39,873 nt of DNA from NCBI GenBank assembly GCA_000436035.1, contig FR893182.1:1-39873 (forward strand), written 5' to 3'. Below the pieces are notes generated by a model. The model made no database searches, was not told the origin of the DNA, and saw nothing but the letters and a program-made list of their open reading frames with translations. Shown here piece by piece: positions 1-6,877 of the stretch (position 1 is its first letter; the number at the start of each line of letters is the position of its first letter). The DNA is from Prevotella sp. CAG:732. Its GTDB lineage: Bacteria > Bacteroidota > Bacteroidia > Bacteroidales > Bacteroidaceae. The translations under genes and the position numbers were made by a program.

Positions 1-1
1 G

Positions 2-469
2 GGTCTCGGAGCGTTGAAGTACTTCATCTTGAAGGTGGATGCTCGCAAGAACATGCTCTTCAACCCAGAGGAGAGTATCGACTTCAATGGTAACACAGGT
101 CCTTTCATCCAATATACCTATGCTCGTATCCGCAGCATCATGCGTAAGGCAGCAGCCGAGGGTATCGAGATTCCAGCTCAGCTTGGCGCAGACGCTCCAT
201 TGAACGAGAAGGAGATCGACCTCATCCAGAAGATGAACGACTTCGCTGCAGCCGTAGCCGACGCAGGCAACAACTACAACCCTGCCGGCATTGCCAACTA
301 CTGCTACGAGTTGACCAAGGAGTTCAACCAGTTCTATCACGACTACAGCATCCTGAATGCTGAGAGCGAGGCAGAGAAGACCACCCGTTTGGTGCTCGCT
401 GCCAATATCGCCAAGATTTTGAAGAATGGTATGGCTCTGCTCGGTATCGAGGTTCCAGAGAGAATGTAA
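2..469 (+). CDS. argS: Arginyl-tRNA synthetase, C-terminal part (5' end outside window)
   Basis: This is the last 155 codons of a class I arginyl-tRNA synthetase, which charges tRNA-Arg with arginine in the cytoplasm. The frame is open from base 2 and has no start in the window. The visible part is the end of the catalytic core and the all-helical anticodon-binding domain: the stretch ALKYFILKVDARKNMLFNPE, then GPFIQYTYARIRSI, and the typical C-terminus LLGIEVPERM. ArgRS enzymes commonly end in a short hydrophobic-plus-PERM tail like this one. A strong hairpin terminator follows 92 nt later, so the gene ends its own transcript. Identity is confident from these motifs; the first two thirds cannot be assessed here. 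Confidence 0.95.
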   Translation, partial: GLGALKYFILKVDARKNMLFNPEESIDFNGNTGPFIQYTYARIRSIMRKAAAEGIEIPAQLGADAPLNEKEIDLIQKMNDFAAAVADAGNNYNPAGIANYCYELTKEFNQFYHDYSILNAESEAEKTTRLVLAANIAKILKNGMALLGIEVPERM

Positions 470-561
470 TATTCCCCGAAAGAAGCAGAAGTGCTTCGCT
501 AGAGGATATTCAAGATATATAACCTTACAATTAAATTAGAATATTGACTATTTGACAAATA

Positions 562-611
562 ATGAGCATTGCCCCAGGGATAACACAATGGGGCATGCTC
601 ATTTGCTTTTT
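562..611 (+). terminator. Rho-independent terminator of argS
   Basis: The arm ATGAGCAT (562-569), one bulged T, then GCCCCA (571-576) pairs with TGGGGC (589-594) and ATGCTCAT (595-602). The loop is 12 nt and TTGCTTTTTAT follows. This is a 14-bp GC-containing stem with a T-rich tail, placed between argS and the RNase H-like gene. Confidence 0.85.
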
Positions 612-640
612 ATAGCCATCCCCCTGTAAGGTAGTATTTA

Positions 641-668
641 TCATTTATAATTTGTCATTTATAATTTG
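641..668 (+). repeat. 14-bp perfect tandem duplication before a start codon
   Basis: TCATTTATAATTTG occurs twice head to tail (641-654 and 655-668) and is followed directly by TCATG, so the second copy ends 2 nt before the ATG of the RNase H-like gene at 671. The duplication occupies the whole ribosome-binding region. A similar arrangement is present before argH. Confidence 0.9.
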
Positions 669-670
669 TC

Positions 671-1144
671 ATGAGCAATATGCTTGTAAATCCTCCTTCG
701 TGGAGAAACGATACCGTTTTACCTTTGCCCAACGAGGTAAAGGCTAATGCCTGGGCAGTGGATGCCGCTTGTTCGGGAAACCCCGGTCCGATGGAATACC
801 AGTGCATCGACCTTCAGACTGGCGCACAGGTTTTCCACTATGGTCCTATCCATGGCACCAACAATATCGGCGAGTTTCTTGCCATCGTCCATGCCCTTGC
901 CTTGATGGCACAACGAGGCATCACCGACAAGGCCATCTACAGTGATAGCGTGAATGCCCAGCTCTGGGTGTCCAAGAAACAATGCAAGACCAAGTTGGAG
1001 CGCACTCCACAGACCGAACAGCTCTACCAGATTATCGCCCGTGCCGAGAATTGGCTTCGCACCCACAATATCACCGTCCCTATCTTCAAGTGGGAAACCA
1101 AGAAATGGGGCGAGATTCCAGCCGACTTCGGAAGGAAGGGATAA
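671..1144 (+). CDS. RNase H-family protein (RNase HI-like)
   Basis: A 157-residue cytoplasmic protein with an RNase H fold, expected to cut the RNA strand of RNA-DNA hybrids with two metal ions. The first beta strand carries DAACSGNPGP (D31), matching the DGSxxGNPG signature of RNase HI. The second acid is E68 in IGEFLAIVHAL, the third D92 in YSDSVNAQLWV, and the last D152 in IPADFGRK. All four metal-binding carboxylates are therefore present. There is no N-terminal hybrid-binding domain, but there is a 25-residue N-terminal extension. The start at 671 follows a 14-bp tandem duplication instead of a clear Shine-Dalgarno sequence. It stands alone between argS and a barrel gene. The RNase H superfamily is firm; whether it is the cell's main RNase HI is not. 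Confidence 0.85.
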   Translation: MSNMLVNPPSWRNDTVLPLPNEVKANAWAVDAACSGNPGPMEYQCIDLQTGAQVFHYGPIHGTNNIGEFLAIVHALALMAQRGITDKAIYSDSVNAQLWVSKKQCKTKLERTPQTEQLYQIIARAENWLRTHNITVPIFKWETKKWGEIPADFGRKG

Positions 1145-1272
1145 GAGTTGCGAAAGTCCACAAATGCGGTAGTTAAGTAGCTTGAGTGCATAAAACATGC
1201 AAAAGACTTCCTAATTAATGTATAAAATCGTTTAAAGATAAGAAAATATATAGTACATATACTCTTTTTTAG

Positions 1273-1280
1273 TATATTTG
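1273..1280 (+). promoter_or_regulatory. -7 element (TATATTTG) for the 1342 barrel gene
   Basis: TATATTTG matches the Bacteroidetes -7 consensus TAnnTTTG, and the ATG lies 61 nt downstream. No clear TTG is seen 20 nt upstream, so only half of the promoter is supported. Confidence 0.5.
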
Positions 1281-1341
1281 CGGTGTGATTCTATTCAGAG
1301 ACACACAATAGAGCAGTATCAACAACTTAAAATTAGAGATT

Positions 1342-1863
1342 ATGAAAAAGTTATTTCTTATGGCAGTCCTCACACTAGCTAGCGTTGGGACTTTCGCACA
1401 GAGCAGAGTTGGTTCTACTACTATCCAACCTAAGATTGGTTTGAACGTATCCACTGTAGGTGACGGTGACTGGAAAGCTGGTTGCGCCTTCGGTGCAGAG
1501 TTGCAGCACCAGTTCAATCGCAAGATGGCTGTTGCCGGTGGTCTTCTTTATTCCTTCCAAGGATGCAAGGGCGACCATAGCAGTTGGAACCCTGGCTATC
1601 TGAACATCCCAGTTACATTGAACTATTACGTTGCCAAGAACTTCGCCTTGAAGGCTGGTCTCCAACCTGCGTTCATGGTTTCCAAGGACAACGCGGAAGG
1701 AGTTAACACCTTCGACTTGGCAGTACCAGTAGGTTTGTCATACGAGTTCCAGAACATCGTCTTGGATGCCCGCTACAACATCGGTGTCACCAAGGTGCCT
1801 AAGCATGGCGATGGTTATACCAATGTGCTCCAGTTGACCATTGGCTATAAATTCAAGTTGTAA
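1342..1863 (+). CDS. Small outer-membrane beta-barrel protein
   Basis: A 173-residue secreted protein. The signal peptide MKKLFLMAVLTLASVGTFAQ ends in a classic Bacteroidetes AQ cleavage site. The mature part alternates hydrophobic and polar residues and carries glycine/aromatic-rich strands (IGLNVSTVG, MAVAGGLLYSF, LNIPVTLNYYV, FALKAGLQPAF, LAVPVGLSYEF). It ends in LTIGYKFKL, a typical terminal barrel strand. This resembles the 8-stranded OmpA-like / PorT-type barrels often labelled 'outer membrane beta-barrel protein'; the specific role is unknown. It has its own -7 element and its own terminator, so it is monocistronic. A second protein of the same general design is encoded at 21112-21837 in the polysaccharide locus. 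Confidence 0.85.
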   Translation: MKKLFLMAVLTLASVGTFAQSRVGSTTIQPKIGLNVSTVGDGDWKAGCAFGAELQHQFNRKMAVAGGLLYSFQGCKGDHSSWNPGYLNIPVTLNYYVAKNFALKAGLQPAFMVSKDNAEGVNTFDLAVPVGLSYEFQNIVLDARYNIGVTKVPKHGDGYTNVLQLTIGYKFKL

Positions 1864-1888
1864 CTTCCAACGGAATAAGGACATCCCC

Positions 1889-1913
1889 AAAAGCACCTCA
1901 CGATGGTGCTTTT
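1889..1913 (+). terminator. Terminator of the 1342 barrel gene
   Basis: AAAAGCACC (1889-1897) pairs perfectly with GGTGCTTTT (1905-1913) around a 7-nt loop, 26 nt after the stop codon. Confidence 0.8.
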
Positions 1914-1935
1914 GAAAAAGTCCCGAGGAAATGAT

Positions 1936-1977
1936 AAAAAAGTCCCGATGTTTTTCGAAAAACATCAGGACTTTTTT
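1936..1977. terminator. Long bidirectional terminator hairpin
   Basis: AAAAAAGTCC (1936-1945) pairs with GGACTTTTTT (1968-1977), and GATGTTTTT (1947-1955) pairs with AAAAACATC (1958-1966). One C/A mismatch interrupts an otherwise 19-bp stem closed by a tiny CG loop. A-runs and T-runs on both sides make it usable in both directions, between the plus-strand barrel gene and the minus-strand ribD group. The first 13 bases recur at 39774. Confidence 0.8.
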
Positions 1978-1985
1978 ATTCTCCC

Positions 1986-2144
1986 CTAGTAGTCGGTGAT
2001 ATATCCCTTGGTAAACATATCATACGACAGAGCCTCTAGCTCGGAGAGCGTCATATGCTCCACGGCATGCTCTATCTTACGTATCAACTCGTCTCTCTTG
2101 AAATCATCGTTATCAGTCAAACGTGATGTAAATCTATTGCTCAT
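1986..2144 (-). CDS. Small uncharacterised protein (52 aa) downstream of ribD
   Basis: The reverse strand reads ATG at 2144 to TAG at 1986. The protein starts MSNRFTSRLTDNDDFKRD and ends MFTKGYITDY. It is highly charged, with a central amphipathic helix (LIRKIEHAVEHMTLSELEAL), no signal peptide, no membrane segment and no cysteines. It lies 29 nt behind ribD on the same strand and just before a strong terminator, so it would be the last gene of that transcript. Function is unknown; the regular heptad-like pattern would suit a small helical partner protein. A 17-bp dispersed A/T repeat sits in the gap before it. Coding status is supported by position and composition, not by a recognised family. 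Confidence 0.55.
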   Translation of the reverse strand: MSNRFTSRLTDNDDFKRDELIRKIEHAVEHMTLSELEALSYDMFTKGYITDY

Positions 2145-2154
2145 CGGAATTTAA

Positions 2155-2171
2155 TTAATAATTAAGAATTA
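2155..2171. repeat. 17-bp A/T repeat, copy 1 (also at 6850)
   Basis: The 17 bases TTAATAATTAAGAATTA are identical to 6850-6866 before argH. Here the repeat lies between ribD and the small downstream ORF. Confidence 0.8.
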
Positions 2172-2173
2172 GG

Positions 2174-3178
2174 CTAACGCCCTTGTATGCTATTGAATTC
2201 TTCACTTCTTTCATAGGTGTCAATGATGTTTCCATCATACTCCTCATGGCTGATTGGACGCACGTTTTGCGGTAACTGTGGGGCTTTCGTGCCACCTGCC
2301 ACAAACTGACCTGTAGCCATCTCTACTCGTATCTCATCCCAAAGGTCAGCATCGAGGAAGGATTGGTGAGTGATGGCTCCACCCTCCACTATCAGCGATT
2401 GCACCTTATTATTATATAGGTATTGCATGATTTGGCGCAACACATTCTCTGAGCCTTTGCTGAAGTCCAAGCCCTCGAAGCAAGGATGATGGCGGTCGAT
2501 GACCAAGCGCATAGGGTTCTTGCCATTCCAGTCACGCACATTGAGAAGACTATGGTCACGTTCATCCGTGATTCTCCCTACGAGGATGGCATCATTCTCG
2601 GCACGAAGTTTATGAGAGAGCATCTTGGTAAAAGACGAGGAAATCGCCATGCCCTTGCCCTCATTGTCGAGGAATCCATTTGCCGTCTGCGCCCACTTCA
2701 GGATGATGTAAGGACGCTGATGGGTGTTGTAAGTGATGAAACGCTTGTTGAGTTCCAGGCATTCCTTCTCCAACACACCCACCGTCACCTCGATTCCTGC
2801 CTCACGAATTTTCTGGATGCCACGTCCCTGCACCTTGGCAAAAGGATCGACACAACCACACACACAGCGGCGCACTCCTTTTCTCACCACCAAGTCGGCA
2901 CAAGGCGGTGTCTTTCCATAATGTGAGCAAGGTTCCAAGCTCACATAGATGGTTGCCCCCGGCAAGAGGTGTTCATCCTCAGGTTTCACCGAAGCAAAGG
3001 CGTTTACCTCGGCATGTCCCTCGCCACAGCGCACATGGTATCCCTCACCGATGATTCGACCATCCTCGCTCACGATGACAGCTCCCACCATCGGATTGGG
3101 CTTGGCATTCAGCCTGCCATTCTTCGCCAACTGCAAGCAGCGGCGCATATACACTTCGTCTATCTCTTTTTGTTCCAT
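2174..3178 (-). CDS. ribD: Riboflavin biosynthesis deaminase/reductase RibD
   Basis: A bifunctional 334-residue enzyme of riboflavin synthesis. It deaminates 2,5-diamino-6-ribosylamino-4(3H)-pyrimidinone 5'-phosphate and then reduces the ribosyl chain with NADPH. The N-terminal half is a zinc deaminase with HAEVNA (H55, catalytic E57) and PCSHYGKTPPC (C84 and C93 as zinc ligands). From about residue 155 (RPYIILKWAQT) the reductase domain follows, including the motif LIVEGGAITHQSFLDADLWD. Length is slightly below the usual 350-370. The start ATG at 3176-3178 gives MEQKEIDEVYMRRCLQLA, the normal N-terminus. It is divergent from prmC, with about 120 nt between them; no FMN riboswitch-like leader is evident. 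Confidence 0.96.
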   Translation of the reverse strand: MEQKEIDEVYMRRCLQLAKNGRLNAKPNPMVGAVIVSEDGRIIGEGYHVRCGEGHAEVNAFASVKPEDEHLLPGATIYVSLEPCSHYGKTPPCADLVVRKGVRRCVCGCVDPFAKVQGRGIQKIREAGIEVTVGVLEKECLELNKRFITYNTHQRPYIILKWAQTANGFLDNEGKGMAISSSFTKMLSHKLRAENDAILVGRITDERDHSLLNVRDWNGKNPMRLVIDRHHPCFEGLDFSKGSENVLRQIMQYLYNNKVQSLIVEGGAITHQSFLDADLWDEIRVEMATGQFVAGGTKAPQLPQNVRPISHEEYDGNIIDTYERSEEFNSIQGR

Positions 3179-3266
3179 ATCATTGATCTAACCTCTTTTT
3201 CTATTTTTTTAAGTCCTTCCAACGCACTTTTCTTCCATTTTATCGCCCATTCCCAATAAAAAGTCG

Positions 3267-3274
3267 TACCTTTG
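3267..3274 (+). promoter_or_regulatory. -7 element (TACCTTTG) for prmC
   Basis: TACCTTTG fits TAnnTTTG and lies 25 nt before the prmC ATG. The matching TTG 20 nt further up is not present, so this is a partial promoter match. Confidence 0.5.
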
Positions 3275-3299
3275 CCACAGAATAAAAGACTGCACAACA

Positions 3300-4277
3300 A
3301 TGAAAACATATCAAGAACTTTGGCAATCCCTCACCCCACTCTATGAGGCAAGCGAAGCACAAGCTATCGTCCGCTTGGTACTCGAAGTGAAGTACGGAAT
3401 GACGTTGACCGACATTATTGGCGGCAAAGTTAATGAATTATCCGCAGACGAGGGCAAAAAACTAGAAGAAATTATCGAAAGACTGCAAAATGCAGAGCCA
3501 GTGCAGTATGTACTAGGGCAAACCGACTTCATGGGAATGACCTTCCATGTGGAGCCAGGTGTACTGATTCCCCGTCCAGAGACGGCAGAGTTGTGCCAGT
3601 GGATCATAGACGCAGAAAAGGAGAAAATGGAAAAAGCCCAACTATTACTCCACACACAAGACACAAAACGTCCTAACATGGGGAAAGGCGAAGGTCTCTA
3701 CGAACTTAGAATAGTCGATTTCTGTACTGGCTCCGGCTGCATCGCCATCACACTGAACCTAAGCATCCCCCACAGTGAAGTGATGGGAATCGACATTTCA
3801 GACAAAGCTCTCTCAGTTGCAAAACAGAATGCCCTACAGTTGAAAGCTCCCAACATCGTCTTCGACCAAGAGGATGTCATCCAACTGGAGAAATCCGTAG
3901 AGAAACTTCATGAAACATCCGACGAGCAAATCAAAGAATACAGGGCAGCATGCGATATGATTGTCAGCAATCCTCCCTACATCTGCAACAAGGAAAAAGC
4001 AGACATGGCAAAAAACGTGCTTGACCACGAACCATCAATAGCCCTCTTCGTTCCAGATGAAGACCCCTTGCTTTTCTATCGTGCCATTGCCAAGATAGGA
4101 CGATACATACTCAAACCTTTCGGAACACTTTATTTTGAGGTCAATCCTTCTTATGCCGATGCCATCAAGCTGATGCTCGAAAACCAAGACTACAAGGAGG
4201 TGGAAATCAAGGAAGACTCTTTTGGAAAGAAGAGAATGATAAGAGCCAGGAAAGACGCTTTTAGCATGTGCGAATAA
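3300..4277 (+). CDS. prmC: Release factor glutamine methyltransferase PrmC
   Basis: A 325-residue SAM-dependent methyltransferase that N5-methylates the glutamine of the GGQ motif in class I peptide release factors, aiding termination. The N-terminal helical domain contains EPVQYVLGQTDFMGMTF and the family signature VLIPRPETAEL. The Rossmann core follows with VDFCTGSGCIAITL (SAM binding) and VSNPPYI around residue 224, the NPPY motif that holds the target glutamine. Two inserts (about residues 108-130 and 195-215) make it longer than the E. coli enzyme (277 aa). It leads a run with recX and comF in the same direction. Confidence 0.95.
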   Translation: MKTYQELWQSLTPLYEASEAQAIVRLVLEVKYGMTLTDIIGGKVNELSADEGKKLEEIIERLQNAEPVQYVLGQTDFMGMTFHVEPGVLIPRPETAELCQWIIDAEKEKMEKAQLLLHTQDTKRPNMGKGEGLYELRIVDFCTGSGCIAITLNLSIPHSEVMGIDISDKALSVAKQNALQLKAPNIVFDQEDVIQLEKSVEKLHETSDEQIKEYRAACDMIVSNPPYICNKEKADMAKNVLDHEPSIALFVPDEDPLLFYRAIAKIGRYILKPFGTLYFEVNPSYADAIKLMLENQDYKEVEIKEDSFGKKRMIRARKDAFSMCE

Positions 4278-4313
4278 AACAACACAAAACGACGAATCAA
4301 TCGACACAAAGAT

Positions 4314-4844
4314 ATGGAGTACGACAGTTACAACCGCCCCAGACGTGCGAAGAAGCCGATGACGGAGCAGCAGGCTCTTCTGAAGCTCACCACCCTCTGC
4401 ACCCAGTCGGAGCACTGCTCGCAAGAGATGCTCGACAAGATGAAGAAGTGGGAGCTAGCAGAGGATGCCATTGCCCGCAACATGCAGTTCTTGATAGAGA
4501 AGAAGTTCATCGATGACGAGCGATATGCCCGTTTCTTCATCAACGACAAGGTGAAGTACAACAAGTGGGGGCGACGCAAGGTGGAGCAAGCCCTCTGGCT
4601 GAAGCATATCTCCAAGGACATCTCCGACCCCATCTTCGACGAGATGGAGGATGACATCTATATGGACATCCTCCTCCCCCTGATGAAGAACAAGTACAAG
4701 ACCATCAAGGCGAAGAACGACTATGAGCGAAGCATGAAACTCATCCGCTTCGCCCTAGGAAGGGGGTATGGCATGGACATCATCCACAAGTGCATCAACC
4801 GAATGAAGGAAGAAGACCTAGACCTATGCGACGAAGTATCCTAG
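4314..4844 (+). CDS. recX: Regulatory protein RecX
   Basis: A 176-residue helical protein of the RecX family, which modulates RecA filaments. Three-helix repeats are visible: LKLTTLCTQSEHCSQEMLDKM, then MQFLIEKKFIDDERYARFFI, and WGRRKVEQALWLKHISKDI, which carries the conserved GRRK/I-x-x-L pattern. The segment FIDDERYARFF is the most diagnostic. It starts 36 nt after prmC and its end overlaps the start of comF, indicating translational coupling. recA itself is not in the window. Confidence 0.88.
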   Translation: MEYDSYNRPRRAKKPMTEQQALLKLTTLCTQSEHCSQEMLDKMKKWELAEDAIARNMQFLIEKKFIDDERYARFFINDKVKYNKWGRRKVEQALWLKHISKDISDPIFDEMEDDIYMDILLPLMKNKYKTIKAKNDYERSMKLIRFALGRGYGMDIIHKCINRMKEEDLDLCDEVS

Positions 4845-5575
4845 CCAAAATCATCGACTTGTTCTTCCCTCGCTTCTGCCCCATCTGCGGCAACCGATTG
4901 GTGGGCGAGGAAGAGAGCATCTGTCTCTCTTGCAATCTCCACCTCCCCCGTACCGACACTTGGGAGAAGCCTTACGACAACGAGATGGCAAAGATGTTTT
5001 GGCATCAGATACCCATCGAGAAGGCTTGCGCCCTCTTCTATTACAAGGGACATTCCTTCGTCAGCAATGTTCTCTACCAGTTGAAATACAACAACCGTCC
5101 GGAGATTGCCACCGACATGGGCAAGCTCTTGGCACAAGAAGGCATGAGAATCAACTTTTTCGATGGCATCGATGGCATCATCCCCATCCCCTTGGCTAGA
5201 AGTCGCCAGAAGGAAAGAGGCTACAACCAGAGCGAGGAAATCGCCAAAGGCATCGCTGTCCTCACCCACCTACCCATCTACACCGACATCGTCAGGAGAA
5301 CTTCCTTCAAGGAGAGCCAGACCCACAAGAACCGTTGGCAGAGGCAGCAGAATGTGGAGCAAGTCTTCGAGCTATCCCCTAAGTATAAGACAGAGCTAGC
5401 CTGCTCATCTGCCAAAGAATCTCCCTCCCATCTCTCCCTCGACGGCAAGCATTTCCTCATCATCGACGACGTCTGCACCACGGGAGCCACCATCATCGCT
5501 TGTTGTAAGACTTTGATGGAGGCAGAGCCTAATATCCATTTCAGCGTACTCAGCATCGGATGGGCGAAAAACTGA
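4826..5575 (+). CDS. ComF family phosphoribosyltransferase-like protein
   Basis: A 249-residue ComF-type protein. An N-terminal four-cysteine zinc finger (C18-x-x-C21, C33-x-x-C36) precedes a type I phosphoribosyltransferase domain. That domain has the motifs RGYNQSEEIAKGIA and FLIIDDVCTTGATI (about residues 209-222), the latter being the PRPP loop. ComF proteins act in DNA uptake or recombination in several bacteria, though the biochemical role is unsettled. I chose ATG 4826 (MRRSILAKIIDLFFPRFCPIC), which overlaps recX by 19 nt and gives the usual family N-terminus. An in-frame ATG at 4790 would add 12 residues unlikely to belong to the fold. Confidence 0.88.
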   Translation: MRRSILAKIIDLFFPRFCPICGNRLVGEEESICLSCNLHLPRTDTWEKPYDNEMAKMFWHQIPIEKACALFYYKGHSFVSNVLYQLKYNNRPEIATDMGKLLAQEGMRINFFDGIDGIIPIPLARSRQKERGYNQSEEIAKGIAVLTHLPIYTDIVRRTSFKESQTHKNRWQRQQNVEQVFELSPKYKTELACSSAKESPSHLSLDGKHFLIIDDVCTTGATIIACCKTLMEAEPNIHFSVLSIGWAKN

Positions 5576-5645
5576 ATATTTATACGAATCACCCTACACA
5601 TCTACCCCACCTAACTATAAAATATTAAAAAAGTTGGGCTTATTT

Positions 5646-5676
5646 TTGGCATTGTCTGCGTTTTGCCGTATCTTTG
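5646..5676 (+). promoter_or_regulatory. Promoter of pyrE (TTG-N20-TATCTTTG)
   Basis: TTG at 5646-5648 and TATCTTTG at 5669-5676 are separated by exactly 20 nt, matching the Bacteroidetes -33/-7 promoter. The expected start site near 5683 fixes translation of pyrE at ATG 5719 and excludes starts further upstream in the same frame. Confidence 0.8.
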
Positions 5677-5718
5677 CAAAGACATTATAGAAAAGAACCA
5701 TTTAATCCTTTTATAATT

Positions 5719-6351
5719 ATGGACAAACTGAAGAAAGAATTCGCATCTAAGTTATTGAAAGTAAAGGCTATCAAATTGCAGCCTAACGACCCTTTCACAT
5801 GGGCTTCTGGTTGGAAATCTCCTTTCTATTGCGACAACCGCAAGACCCTCTCATTCCCAGAACTCCGCAACTATGTGAAGCTCGAACTCGTTCATGCCAT
5901 CTTGGAGCAGTTCCCAGAGGCTGATGCCGTTGCTGGCGTTGCCACTGGTGCCATCGCACAGGGCGCATTGGTAGCCGACGAGTTGAACTTGCCTTTCGTA
6001 TATGTTCGTTCTAAGCCAAAGGATCATGGTATGCAGAACCTCATCGAGGGTCAGCTCGACCCTAAGGCGAAGGTAGTCGTTGTAGAGGACTTGATTTCTA
6101 CCGGCGGTAGCTCCCTGAAGGCTGTAGAGGCTCTTCGCCAGAACGGCAATGAGGTCATCGGTATGGTGGCAAGCTACACCTATGGCTTCCCTATCGCAGA
6201 GAAGGCATTCGCTGATGCCAACGTGAAATTGGTGACTTTGACCGACTACGAGCACGTAGTGGCAGAGGCTTTGGAGACTGGTTACATCGCACAGAGCGAC
6301 GTAGAGTTGCTCCACGAGTGGCGCAAGGACCCAGCCAACTGGAAGAAGTAA
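5719..6351 (+). CDS. pyrE: Orotate phosphoribosyltransferase
   Basis: A 210-residue cytoplasmic enzyme that transfers orotate to PRPP, giving orotidine 5'-monophosphate in pyrimidine synthesis. It shows the FTWASGWKSPFYCDNRKTLS substrate region, the flexible loop RSKPKDHGMQNLIEG and the PRPP motif VVVVEDLISTGGSS. The frame is open upstream to 5674, but the promoter's -7 element ends at 5676, so ATG 5719 is the real start (MDKLKKEFASKLLKVKAIKL). It heads a run with an SRPBCC protein 30 nt downstream, then argH, combining pyrimidine and arginine synthesis genes. Confidence 0.97.
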   Translation: MDKLKKEFASKLLKVKAIKLQPNDPFTWASGWKSPFYCDNRKTLSFPELRNYVKLELVHAILEQFPEADAVAGVATGAIAQGALVADELNLPFVYVRSKPKDHGMQNLIEGQLDPKAKVVVVEDLISTGGSSLKAVEALRQNGNEVIGMVASYTYGFPIAEKAFADANVKLVTLTDYEHVVAEALETGYIAQSDVELLHEWRKDPANWKK

Positions 6352-6381
6352 TACCTATTAGCAGACATAGGCATTGGAAAT

Positions 6382-6843
6382 ATGAGTACAAGCACATTTG
6401 AAAGCAATATCAAACAGATTCCTCACAAGCAGGAATCTGTTTTCAATACATTGAGCGACCTCAACAACCTGCAACGTCTCAAGGACAAGTTTGAGCAGGT
6501 GAAAGACCAGATTCCTGCCGACAAGCGTGAGCAGATGGACAAGATCAAGGACTTGAAATTCGATAGCGACAGCATCTCCATCTCAGCACCTATGGTAGGA
6601 GAAATCAAGATGCGCATCATCGACAGAGAGTTTCCGAAGACCATCAAGTTTGAGACAGAGAACAGTCCTGTCCCATTCAACTTCTGGATTCAGTTGCTCC
6701 CTACCAGCGACATCTCCTGCAAGATGAAATTGACCATCAAGGCAGAGCTCAACATGTTTATCAAGGGTATGGTGAAGAAGCCATTGGAGGAAGGCATCGA
6801 AAAGATTGCCGACGCTTTGGCGATGATTCCATACGAAGACTAG
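6382..6843 (+). CDS. SRPBCC (START-like) family protein
   Basis: A 153-residue cytoplasmic protein with the layout of the SRPBCC/polyketide-cyclase-like fold: an N-terminal strand and helix (IKQIPHKQESVFNTLSDLNNL), a run of antiparallel strands (ISISAPMVGEIKMRIIDREFPKTIKFE), and a C-terminal helix (PLEEGIEKIADALAMIPYED). The fold encloses a hydrophobic pocket for small ligands. No catalytic residues can be named and the ligand is unknown. It sits 30 nt after pyrE and 33 nt before argH on the same strand, so it is probably co-transcribed with them, although nothing ties it chemically to either pathway. Confidence 0.75.
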   Translation: MSTSTFESNIKQIPHKQESVFNTLSDLNNLQRLKDKFEQVKDQIPADKREQMDKIKDLKFDSDSISISAPMVGEIKMRIIDREFPKTIKFETENSPVPFNFWIQLLPTSDISCKMKLTIKAELNMFIKGMVKKPLEEGIEKIADALAMIPYED

Positions 6844-6849
6844 ATTCTA

Positions 6850-6877
6850 TTAATAATTAAGAATTAATAATTAAGAA
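6850..6877 (+). repeat. 14-bp tandem duplication abutting the argH start
   Basis: TTAATAATTAAGAA is present at 6850-6863 and again at 6864-6877; the last A is also the A of the argH ATG (6877-6879). The first 17 bases equal the repeat at 2155-2171. The duplication replaces a conventional ribosome-binding site. Confidence 0.9.

Noticed and set aside
3179..3299. Searched for an FMN riboswitch upstream of ribD
   Set aside because: The leader is only about 120 nt, A/T-rich, and shows none of the conserved RFN-element blocks.
4790..4825. Upstream in-frame ATG for the ComF protein
   Set aside because: It adds residues MHQPNEGRRPRP from within recX that do not belong to the ComF fold; ATG 4826 gives the family N-terminus.
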